Source of the DNA: Strongylocentrotus purpuratus
Lineage: Eukaryota; Echinodermata; Echinoidea; Camarodonta; Strongylocentrotidae
Direction: 5' to 3'
DNA: 64,000 bases
Assembly (NCBI RefSeq): GCF_000002235.5
Contig: NW_022145607.1
Span: 36,183,029-36,247,028 of the forward strand
Under the pieces are notes generated by a model. The model saw only the letters and a program-made list of their open reading frames with translations. It did not search any database and was not told the DNA's origin. Each line of letters opens with the position of its first letter. Position 1 is the stretch's first letter. The position numbers and the translations under genes were made by a program. This document shows positions 43,737-52,858 of the stretch, piece by piece.

Positions 43737-44309
43737 GAAATGTGTGACTCTTGGATAATTGGACATTATAAAAATAACAAAACATTTTTAATTATTATAT
43801 ATACCGTTTTTATTCAACTTTCAATAACAATCCACCCTCTTCAGGGGCGGATCCCGGAATGTTTTAAGAAGGCGGGAGGAGAGGGTTCAGGCCCAATAGA
43901 TTTTTGTTCACAAAAGAAATGAAATAAATAAACTCATATGCGCAGTATGCTTTCTAGCACTTATTCCAAGCGTTTACCACATACCATGTATAATCCATGG
44001 GGGGGGGGGGGGTGCGTTGACCACCACCTCCCCGGATCAGTGTCTGCTTTTCTGATTTGAAGTTAAAGTTGATCACCCATTTTAGTAAACATTCATTCGT
44101 TCTCAATAACTAGATAAAACTTGCGTTTCAGCAAAAAAAAACAATTCTTAATTTTCATGACTATATCTCACATCACGGAGATTAGAGCATTGCATGTGGT
44201 TGAAATGGATTGCAGTGTAAAAGAAACTTTCATAGTTTTCTCAATTTTCTAAGTATGTGGGATTGTTAAGTGATGTTTAATAATAAAATCGCTTACAGTT
44301 TACAATGTT
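43737..44309. other. Transposon 3' spacer
   Basis: Between the left TIR and the ORF stop. A G-run at 44000-44012 and a short 'caggggcggatcccgg' motif near 43841-43856, which recurs loosely at 24128-24145. No second gene. Confidence 0.5.
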
Positions 44310-47300
44310 CTATGTAGTACAACTGCACTTGCAAAGTGGTGAGCAGTCCAAATTTGCTTTGCCGCATTTGCAGTTGGAGCAGTCACCTTTGCATGAACAT
44401 CTGATAAGTTCACGACATGATCTGGAAATCTCTGGAATTGTCATCCAAACTGGTACCCATGACTCTGATATTTTGGTCCAGGCAAAGTCCTTTGGAGAAG
44501 GAACCACTGGCTGTGTTTGAGTGCAGGTCGTCCAGATTCCCGCTTGATACACTGCACGGCGGACATGCTGGAGTAGTGCATCCTTGGTGGGTGGCAGTTT
44601 GTCCATTGCTCGATTCTTATGGCAGAAGAGTTCCTGTCTTGTCTTGTTGACAGAGTTCAAAGGACTGGTTTTGTCATACAGGATAACAGTCAGTCTCTCG
44701 AGCTTTAGGAACGAGTCGTCGTTGAGTTCCAGCATCTGGAAAGGATGGTCGGCTAGAGACACAAATGTCTGTGTGACGTCTTTATAGATCTGCCAGGCCT
44801 GCCAAACTGACTTCTTGCCCTTGCCATTGAAAGCAGAGGTTGTGTCACAACCTGAAAATGCGTGGAACATGGGTAATGCACGTGATTTTTGCTGCCCTAG
44901 GCTCGAGTAGATGGCGTTGATGTGGTAAAACCTGTAATTCTTGCCCATGCCAAAGGCCACCCAGATGTCAGCCAAAGGTTGAGTTGAAATCAGATTATGG
45001 AATGTGCCAGCAAGGATTACTACAACATCTGTGTCCACAGTTCGCACAAGGATAGTCTTTCCCCCGTGTTTCAGAGAATGTAGCACATGAACCACAACTC
45101 TAGTGTCCGCCTCCTCGTGATTACAGTTTTGCATGGGGATGCCAGTACCAATGGATGCCACAGATTTCCCGGATGTGACATATACAGCTTTGGCTGGCGG
45201 CAAGTTGAAATCCTCAATCTTGGAAGTCAAAAAGGCAAACAGCTCTTTCTTGTTGAGTGGGTCACGGAGAAAGTCCATCCAATTGCCTGGTAGTTTGGTC
45301 TCACCCGATACTTTCCTGCGCACACCCTTGCCTCTCTTTTCCCGGGTAGATTCTTTCAAGCTATCTGGAATGTATGTGTCCCACACGACATCCAACCTCA
45401 TGGCGTCCTGAAGCTGCTTCTCCAGGTATGGGATGAATACCCTGTCTGCATACTCATGGAATGTGCTGACGCTGGTAGTGGGCAGACAGTGTACGATGAC
45501 GGCACCATCCAGGACTTTGCAGTCATAGGTTGAAGGTGGCTCTGATTGACCAGGTTGCTCAAGACATTTCAGCAGGTCCGACTTCGTGCTGGGCAAATGA
45601 AGCTTGTTAAAGTCTGAGAGGGAAGGAGGGAAGGACTGTATCTCATGTGCAAAGAACTCTGCCAAGTCACCTTCCCGGTTCTGCATAGATATGTACAACT
45701 GGCCGAAGAGTGCCACGTTGTTTTGAAGCACTTTGATCTTCTTCCCCTGCTTAGATGTTACCTTCCGTTTAGGTTTACTGAATAGTGCTAGAGAATTCCT
45801 CTTGATTGGGTCATGGATGGAGTGGCTGCGAACATCAAGCACATTCTTGACAAAGTTCTTGTACTGTTTCCTGCCTGTATCCTCCAATGTGTGCAATGCG
45901 GCTACCACTGATTCATCCGCACAGTTGCGACTGTCAAGAGTTACTAGTTCGGAGAAATCATCCAAGAAGGGATTGCCCATTCGTCTGATGGTATCGGAGA
46001 GGCTGACAACCTGTCGCTGGAAGGTCTTCTGTGTTGAGAGACCCTGCTCATGATGCTGGAAGTTCTCCGGGATCTCTGTGTCATCATCAGGAAGGTATTC
46101 TTCTTCGAATTGCTTTAGCAGCCTGGACATCTCTGGTCCCGAAAGCATCCATCGTCGAAAAGCCACAGGGTTTTCTGTGAGTCCAACAGCTCCACCAGAA
46201 CCTTTCACGATCTTGTTTTCCTGCTCATGAGCTTGATCAAATGGGATTGCAGAGAATTTGTTTCTTGTCTTGGAAAGGACCCAGTGAGAAAAATTCTCAA
46301 ACTCATCCTTGATAGTGTCGGGCAGAGACTTCATATCTCTGATGTGAACTGGCATCCACCGTGAGTAGTTCACATGATCCAAGGCAAAGAACAGTGGTGT
46401 GAGTTCCTCCAAGACTTCAACATACAAAGGGAAATTCTTCTCTCTGTGAGCCCTGATGAAGATAAGAATGAGGGTTTCATATCTCATGATCAGGTCCCAG
46501 TACATGAAAGTAGGACTTCTCTTCTGCATGTTGTTTTTCCAAGCCGTGAAAGATTCTTCATCTTTGGGGCCGTCGCTGTGCATGAAAGCCTCACTCTGAA
46601 GATTGTGCAGAGTCAAGACAGTGATTTGGTGGGCGCGCCTAGTTCTAGTTAAGTGTGCTGCCTTCAGATACGAATCGGCCGTGCCAGATGACGCTACCTC
46701 TGCCTCTGTGAGGGCTGTGGTCCAGCCAGAACCTTCTAAGACATCCCCAAGTGTGTTCCATAGTGCCATTTCTGTGTGCAGACCTCCTAGCATAACCACA
46801 TGCACTTTCTCACCATGAGTGTCTGGCCATTTCCACTGTACAAACTTTGCCAAGGCAAACAGAGGCTGGTCAAATGTCGTGACTGGGATTTGTCCTGGGT
46901 TCAGAAATTCGACAGCTTGGCTCTCGACATCCATGCCATGCTTAATCATAGCAGGAGTTGCAGACTTCTCATAAAAGAGAGGAAGGAGTGCACATTGTGC
47001 TGGAGGGTCTTCTACCGGAGGTTGATTAGAGGCATGATAGGCAGCCCATGAAATAGTATCTCCACTGATGAGTTCTTTTGTCTCTAGAAGTGGCAGTGAA
47101 TGCTCTACCCAACTGTGTTCCCCTGCTTTGGCCGCATCTAAGCACCTCTCGAGTGGAAACACTTCACTTTCTGGCACCGCAACAGCAGTTGTCTTCAAAG
47201 CTGTGGCTGGTACATAGGCGTAGCTATCAGGAAGAGCATGCTTTTCATTTCCAGAAGGTGGTATCACAACAGGTGCTCTGCTCTCGCCAGGTTTGGCCTT

Positions 47301-48758
47301 GGTAGGCAACTGTAAAAGGCTGATTCCAGTCCCATGGAATGATGTTTTGGAAGTGGTTGAGCTCGGGTTGTGGTCTAGGTTGTCGAGGGCGCCAACAGTG
47401 AACACACCTTTCCGGAGGCTAGCCGGAGACACCACTCCATCTTCTACAAAGCGTTCACAGGTAGAAGTTGCGATCCATTCCTCAATCTCCATAATCCTGT
47501 CATAAGAAATGCTGATGCCAAAGTGATACAACTGCGTGATGAGCTTCTTGCTTCTAGTCAGTGCATGCATACTGATGCCAATATAGATTGGGAGGGGTGG
47601 TTCACGCTCCAGAGTGTGTCTGGTCTTCACAGTGGTATCAGATGACCGTTTCTTTGTATTGTAAGTGATGCACTGGCTGATTGTGAGGCAAGCCTGGGAG
47701 TCACGCTTGTCTTGATGTTTTAAGTTGGGACCATTCAAGATCATGGAGACAAGAGACTTGATGCTTGAGGGCAGTGAGTCTTCCTGACATTCTTCCGGGA
47801 AGCAACCAGTGAATTTGAAGCCTTGATGGTTAAAGATGTCTTTTCTTATTATTGTAGCAGCATTGGCCAAGATAACAGCGTCTGCTGAGAAGTCTCGACT
47901 CGTCAGAGCTTCTTTCAACATATTGTGCATGCCTTCCTTGAAAATGAGTACAGTGTTTTTCCCAGCATACTGTTCTTGTGCCTCTGAGAAGCGTCCTAGC
48001 AAACGAACCTTCAGTCTGGTCTTGTTGACTTGTTTCTTGATACCCAGTTCTTTAAGACGAGTCACATACAGATCGTGAACCTCATTCAACTTGAAGAGGA
48101 GAGTTCCAGAATCCACAGACTTCTCAATGTAGCTGGTCAGTTCCACAAATGCCCGAGACTCGTTCATTTTTTCATCTGTGTTTTCAGCTGCTTGGCCTGC
48201 CTTGCGGGTATGACTACGGTAGCGATTTCTTAGCTTGGTCAGACATGTCAGATGGTATTTTGCCTCCATTGCAATTAGATCTCCCCCAACTATTCTAGCC
48301 ATAAGCAGGGTATCATTTAGCTCTGTGATCATGTCCCTGATATTTTTGTCGGTATCCAAGGTTGAAACTTCATGGAGAACATTTTCTTCTTCACCTTTCT
48401 CACAGAATATACACCTTTGAACATCTAGTGATTTGCGCTTACTGGGCCTTTTCTCTTCACCATCAGGGTTAGGCTCTCTCTTCTTATTTGTCTTTGCCAA
48501 CTTGGAATTGTTAAACTTTAAATGGCAAGATTTGTGCCAGGAGGCAGAATGAGAAACAAAATTGTCAACAGTTTCATCACTCCCAAAATAGAGTTTCACA
48601 GGAAGAGCACCAATATTCCTGAACTGTTCTACGTTGGTCAGGAATGATGTGTAGGCACATGCCTTGTCAACACTTGTCCTAGGACTCTTTAAGGGACACT
48701 TCAAGGGTTCAGCAGTGTCGTGCTGGCAAATCACACAGCGATCCCAATTTAGCTCCAT
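44310..48758 (-). CDS. 1482-residue transposon protein: Zn modules, acidic core, FEN1-like nuclease, CXC tail
   Basis: One uninterrupted frame. Residues 8-79 and 116-172 each show a CxxC followed by a His/Cys pair (WHKSCH, YHLTC), probably zinc-binding DNA-recognition modules. Residues 450-870 hold well-spaced conserved-looking acidic blocks: DNLDHNPSS (459), FDQPLFALAKF (629), GGLHTEMALWNTLG (658), DHVNYSRWMP (794) and FDQAHEQEN (840). These could form an RNase H-like transposase core (inference). Residues 1084-1316 resemble a FEN1/XPG 5' nuclease: LDGAVIVH (Asp1084), VVWDTYIPDSLK (Asp1127), HEEADTR (Glu1215, Glu1216, Asp1218), VDTDVVVI (Asp1242, Asp1244) and FSGCDTTSAFNGKGKKS (Asp1305 plus a GxGxK helix-hairpin-like stretch). 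Residues 1454-1480 are nine Cys in CXC spacing, as in tesmin/TSO1 zinc domains. I recall similar unnamed proteins from marine invertebrates but cannot verify this here. A named family is not claimed. Confidence 0.85.
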   Translation of the reverse strand: MELNWDRCVICQHDTAEPLKCPLKSPRTSVDKACAYTSFLTNVEQFRNIGALPVKLYFGSDETVDNFVSHSASWHKSCHLKFNNSKLAKTNKKREPNPDGEEKRPSKRKSLDVQRCIFCEKGEEENVLHEVSTLDTDKNIRDMITELNDTLLMARIVGGDLIAMEAKYHLTCLTKLRNRYRSHTRKAGQAAENTDEKMNESRAFVELTSYIEKSVDSGTLLFKLNEVHDLYVTRLKELGIKKQVNKTRLKVRLLGRFSEAQEQYAGKNTVLIFKEGMHNMLKEALTSRDFSADAVILANAATIIRKDIFNHQGFKFTGCFPEECQEDSLPSSIKSLVSMILNGPNLKHQDKRDSQACLTISQCITYNTKKRSSDTTVKTRHTLEREPPLPIYIGISMHALTRSKKLITQLYHFGISISYDRIMEIEEWIATSTCERFVEDGVVSPASLRKGVFTVGALDNLDHNPSSTTSKTSFHGTGISLLQLPTKAKPGESRAPVVIPPSGNEKHALPDSYAYVPATALKTTAVAVPESEVFPLERCLDAAKAGEHSWVEHSLPLLETKELISGDTISWAAYHASNQPPVEDPPAQCALLPLFYEKSATPAMIKHGMDVESQAVEFLNPGQIPVTTFDQPLFALAKFVQWKWPDTHGEKVHVVMLGGLHTEMALWNTLGDVLEGSGWTTALTEAEVASSGTADSYLKAAHLTRTRRAHQITVLTLHNLQSEAFMHSDGPKDEESFTAWKNNMQKRSPTFMYWDLIMRYETLILIFIRAHREKNFPLYVEVLEELTPLFFALDHVNYSRWMPVHIRDMKSLPDTIKDEFENFSHWVLSKTRNKFSAIPFDQAHEQENKIVKGSGGAVGLTENPVAFRRWMLSGPEMSRLLKQFEEEYLPDDDTEIPENFQHHEQGLSTQKTFQRQVVSLSDTIRRMGNPFLDDFSELVTLDSRNCADESVVAALHTLEDTGRKQYKNFVKNVLDVRSHSIHDPIKRNSLALFSKPKRKVTSKQGKKIKVLQNNVALFGQLYISMQNREGDLAEFFAHEIQSFPPSLSDFNKLHLPSTKSDLLKCLEQPGQSEPPSTYDCKVLDGAVIVHCLPTTSVSTFHEYADRVFIPYLEKQLQDAMRLDVVWDTYIPDSLKESTREKRGKGVRRKVSGETKLPGNWMDFLRDPLNKKELFAFLTSKIEDFNLPPAKAVYVTSGKSVASIGTGIPMQNCNHEEADTRVVVHVLHSLKHGGKTILVRTVDTDVVVILAGTFHNLISTQPLADIWVAFGMGKNYRFYHINAIYSSLGQQKSRALPMFHAFSGCDTTSAFNGKGKKSVWQAWQIYKDVTQTFVSLADHPFQMLELNDDSFLKLERLTVILYDKTSPLNSVNKTRQELFCHKNRAMDKLPPTKDALLQHVRRAVYQAGIWTTCTQTQPVVPSPKDFAWTKISESWVPVWMTIPEISRSCRELIRCSCKGDCSNCKCGKANLDCSPLCKCSCTT

Positions 48759-48770
48759 GTTTAGTCACAC

Positions 48771-49600
48771 CCTAAAAAGAAACAAATGTATTGGAATACT
48801 ATGAAAGGTGTCCGAGGCCACTACAATATTTAGTAGGATGTAGGTTCAATGAATTCAGGCTGTTGGCTCATTAATTCATGTCTCATATGTTACCTTCTTT
48901 TTTCTGAGCAGAGCTACATATTATGTGTGTATCAAAGTAACACTCGACAAGTTAAGCCTAATGTTCTCCATCAAAATGATGATGAACTATAATCAATCTG
49001 TCTAGCCCATTGCCCTGCTTCATCTATACTCATCAATGCTTTGATTTTCTTTCACAACTGTTTATTTAATTATAGACTTTTCACCCTATTAACAATCAAT
49101 GAGTTCCCTGGCAACATAACACAAAAAGACATGAACTCACAAGCATTCATAAGCACGCCTGTTAAATTTACATACACACACATACAATCATTCATATTCA
49201 TACCAATCTACCCCTATGCAATTCAACACACTGCACAGTCCCAATTTGGGCGCATGCACTGCCAACTACTCAACTATTATGCAATGTGTATCCAACACAC
49301 TTACTATGCACACACAGCACATCATTTAAACTTTCTTGACCTTTCCAACTCTAAAATCAGTTTTGTATAGGAGGACACTAAACCACAAAGTTGTCATATA
49401 GTCTGTAACTATCAAAGAATGTAACAAGTAAAGAATGATACCTTATCTCTCTATTTGAATAAAGATGTTTATGGATAGAAATCTGATAAAAATAAGGTTT
49501 TTTCTTACCTGATACATAATGTGCTGGATTAGTGAACTTCAGATTAAGTAGGTCACAAATGAATGGACAAGAACAAAGAACGCCATCACTCATCAATATG
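48771..49600 (-). promoter_or_regulatory. Possible 5' leader with intron for the transposon gene
   Basis: Upstream of the ORF start the minus strand has an acceptor-like tctttttag|g ending at 48772, 13 bases before the ATG. A donor-like atcag|gtaagaaa lies at 49509/49508. Splicing these would join a leader exon near 49510-49600 to the ORF exon. The leader's own short frame stops soon after the junction, so it would be untranslated or a uORF. Suggestive only. Confidence 0.35.
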
Positions 49601-49811
49601 TGCTTAGTGTCTGCTTCAGAATACGTCTTACATGTTAATACTCTTTATAGAGACTGGAAATATCTAAACTCAAACAACAAAAACAGGCAATTATCAGAGT
49701 AGTGGATAAATTGAGGGGAAAAAATAAAATTTGTGAACATTTTATAAAACAACACTTCTCAAGGAACTAACGGCTCATCACATTAAGTACCCATTATATA
49801 TAGGTTTATGG

Positions 49812-50945
49812 TTCAATAATTACTTTGGTAAAACTGCTTGTAGGTCCATTTGTAGTATTGCAATTTATCTAAAGTTGGATTCAATTTGATCAGTGGCCTC
49901 TACACAAATATTTCGTAACCATTTTAACCTTTTTATCATTCACAAATGTCGGCTAACTTGAAAATTCTGTGTTTTACATGATTTTTTCAAAACTTTCGAA
50001 AGGCTCCTAGGCTATGATTAGTTGATAGTAACGCTTAGCCACCTGAAATGAGCGTGTTCTGTTGTTAAGACTAATTACTGGCAACTGGCAACATTTTACC
50101 CCAGAGTATGCAAAGTATTAAGGTTTAAAAAAAAATCAATGCGGGGGCTCCGAAACAACGCCCCGACCCTCTTCACACGTATGTGATTGTTTTGCCGGGG
50201 GCTCCTTCCTTAATATCATTCAGTAGGTCCTAGGAGAGCTCTGTACTAATACAGGCTGTCATATAACCACAAACCAATGTGATATTTCATGATATCTAAC
50301 ACGGGGGCTCTGGTACGACGCCCCCGCCCCCAAAACACACCTATATAAATGTTTTGTTGGGGGCTCCAACCCTAACAGCGTTTACCAGAAATTGCATTCG
50401 TGCAAGAAAAAAGTTTTTTTTTTTTTTTTTTTTTTTTTTCCTTTATAGTTTTTGGGGGGCTCCGGGATGATGCCCCCGCCCCTACACCCTTATATGAAAT
50501 TATTGCCAGGGGGTCCTACCCTACTACCTTTCAGTAGGTCCTAAGGAAGCCCTGTACAAAAGCAGGCTGTCGTATAACCACAAACCAATGTGATCTTACA
50601 TGATATATAATATGGGGGCTCCGGTAAGACGCCCCCGCCCCCAAATCACCCCTATAAACATTTTTTTTTTGGGGGGGGCTTCAACCTTAACATCGTTCAG
50701 AAGGTCCTAAAAAGCCCTGTACCAAAAATTACATTCGTACAACAACAATTCAATGTTATTTTACCTTATATATTATTTAGGGGCTCGGGGATGACGCCCC
50801 CGCCCCCACACCTTTATATCAAATTTTTACCGAGGGCTCCTAGGCTATTATCGTTCAGTAGGTCCTAAGGAAGCCCTGTACCAAAAATGGCGCTTTTGTC
50901 CGCCGTGTAACGATAATCGATAATTTTGACGCTAAGCCACCTGAC
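49812..50945 (-). repeat. Right terminal inverted repeat
   Basis: Reverse-complement match of 42581-43736. The subrepeats are again present; one near 50380 is shortened by loss of its 'agggct' portion. A T-run at 50414-50439 replaces a shorter A-run in the other arm. Confidence 0.88.
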
Positions 50946-50948
50946 TAA

Positions 50949-51095
50949 AAGGGACTTTTAGATTTGCGTGGACGTGGACGTGTTGCGTCCTTTTAAGGCA
51001 CTGGCAATCACATCCTTTTAAGCACTGGCAGTGCCTTAAAAGGAGGTCACACTTTGCGGTCCACGTTCTCATCGTGCAAATCTAAAAGTCCCTAA
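50949..51095. mobile_element. Hairpin MITE next to the transposon end
   Basis: agggacttttagatttgcgt on the left and gcaaatctaaaagtccct on the right, with the inner pair gtccttttaaggcactggca and gccttaaaaggaggtcac. It begins within a few bases of the transposon's right end. About 147 bp, non-coding. Confidence 0.8.
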
Positions 51096-51594
51096 TATTG
51101 ATTTACTGGTGGAGGTTCATTATTTGCTGACAACGAAAAACTTCTCCTGGCCATGACCATGTTTCTGCCCTTGCCCGATCGCCTCCAGCTCCAGCAGACA
51201 TGGCGCGGCAGCGTGCACACGCACCGCTACTAACGGCGCAGTAGGCCTATAACCACTGCTGACGGCGGCACTGCACTGCGAGCTGAATCGGTAATAGGCC
51301 TACTCATAAAACGAGAAATCTTGCACGCTAATCATAGTTCCATTTCATTGGTTTAAGGTTTGAAAATTGAAACTCAATATTGTGTTAAAGTTATAACAGA
51401 AAAGATTATCTTTATTTTATAATTCCAACGGGGCGATTTTTAATTTTGCAATGGCCCTCGTGAGCAACCTGACGGGGGCGATTTTGTAGCTCACGGGGGC
51501 GAATCGCCCACCGCCCCCGTGTATTTTGAGCGCTGTCATAGGGTTTGTTATAAATGTCGGTTTATGAAAGAATTCCCCATGCATATACCATTGT
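51096..51594. other. Spacer
   Basis: GC-richer stretch at 51160-51260 and 'acgggggcga' repeats at 51460-51530. No gene recognised. Confidence 0.4.
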
Positions 51595-51805
51595 AATGTC
51601 CCACTCAGGCATGAAACAGAGAAAGAAAGATATATTGTACGTGCTTACTTGCAACCACTCTGAGCGAGAAAAAGAATTAGAATGAGTATACGGTGTTGGC
51701 CTTAACTTAATTTCGTGATCTAATTGATTCCCAAATCTGCTGGTCTACATACATCACAGACATACTGCATGAGAGTAAGTATGACATAAATCGTGATCTT
51801 AAACA
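51595..51805 (-). repeat. Inverted-duplicated segment A, right copy
   Basis: gcttacttgcaaccactctg, ggtctacatacatcacagac and catgagagtaagtatgacat are the reverse complement of 35690-35945 with moderate divergence. Confidence 0.75.
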
Positions 51806-52120
51806 TACCTGTATATCAATGAATGTTCTCTCATGGTTCTCGCTTGGTTGTTTCATTCATATGGAAACGTACTTTTATCCGCTCAATTTGACTTTGCGTG
51901 CATAAAACAAAATGAGCATTTTTGCATGAAAAAGTGAATTTCTAAAAAGTGTGTTTCTTTCCAGCATTGGAGTGCCCGGGAGTCACTTGGGTATCCTTTG
52001 AAAAAATAAAATGTACAAAATAAATATTCACTTTCTCTGTACTTTTGTCGGAAAAAACGTAGTAATCCAGCACAATGTCATCTCTTTTCTACGTTGGAGG
52101 AGATAAAAATAGCGAGTTTC

Positions 52121-52426
52121 AATAGACCATTTTCGTAATGTAACCAAATTTAATGCATAAGTCTTTGTGAAGTGCCTCAATACAAATTATTTCATTCACC
52201 TGATAAGAACAATAGTATTTCAACAGAATCCGAACTGCATACATTAGTCCTGCCAGGTTGGATAAACATTATGGCTTGACATACTTAGCAACAATTAAAA
52301 TATGCAGTTGCATTCTGACTATTGAAATACTATTATTCCTATCAGGTGAATGAAATAATTTGTATTGAGGCACTTCACAAAGACTTATGCATTAAATTTG
52401 GTTATATTACGAAAATGGCCTATTGC
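52121..52426. mobile_element. Hairpin MITE (CAATAGACCATTTTCGTAAT ends)
   Basis: Arms of about 120 bp are inverted copies: caatagaccattttcgtaat and aagtgcctcaatacaaatta on the left are mirrored on the right. The centre is about 60 bp. Non-coding. Confidence 0.85.
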
Positions 52427-52858
52427 ACTAATTCAGCCGCTCTCGCAAGCCCTCACTCGTTCCATGCATTGTGATCAGGCGGCCTCGGGGTGAGTGGTTA
52501 ATGCATAAACTAATCGCTAGCTTTCTTCTGCTACATCAAACTTGCTTTGATTGGTTGTATATTGTTGTCGGAATAAAGGAAACTTAAACAAAAAAAATCT
52601 GCGTCTGAATGGAATTTTTGACCTTGAAGTGCCGAATGCACGCGCAGTACCTGCCCGATGAAGCCAGTGGCCCATGACCCCAACACTTAACACTGTATGA
52701 CAGTATGGGCGTTAGTTTATGGCCAACTTCTTTTATATGACAAATCCAAGTATAGTCGGGTCATAAACACTACAAAACTGCAACAAACGGTTTTTCAACG
52801 GTTTCCAGTAAAAAATAACATTCTAAAATTGTGAAAGTACCAAAATCCACGGTTTAGA
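52427..52858. other. Spacer
   Basis: No gene or repeat boundary recognised in these 430 bp. Confidence 0.4.

Larger units (their letters stand above)
42581..50945 (-). mobile_element. 8.4-kb DNA transposon with 1.15-kb TIRs, unassigned superfamily
   Basis: Ends GTCAGGTGGCTTAGCG on the left and CGCTAAGCCACCTGAC on the right, each abutted by TA (42579-42580, 50946-50947), which may be a 2-bp target duplication. Terminal inverted repeats are 42581-43736 and 49812-50945. Each is built of about 160-bp subrepeats that start near 'tggtacagggct'. The single long ORF (48758-44310) lies between them on the minus strand. No capsid, polymerase or integrase gene is present, so it is not a Polinton-type element. 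The intact ORF suggests recent activity, although the two TIRs have drifted by substitutions and indels. Confidence 0.85.

Noticed and set aside
44305-48420. Plus-strand frames opposite the 1482-codon ORF
   Set aside because: They are antisense shadows of the long minus-strand coding sequence.
42581-50945. A Polinton or other virus-like element, suggested by long TIRs
   Set aside because: There is no DNA polymerase B, integrase, ATPase or capsid gene; only one ORF with zinc, acidic-core and nuclease-like blocks.
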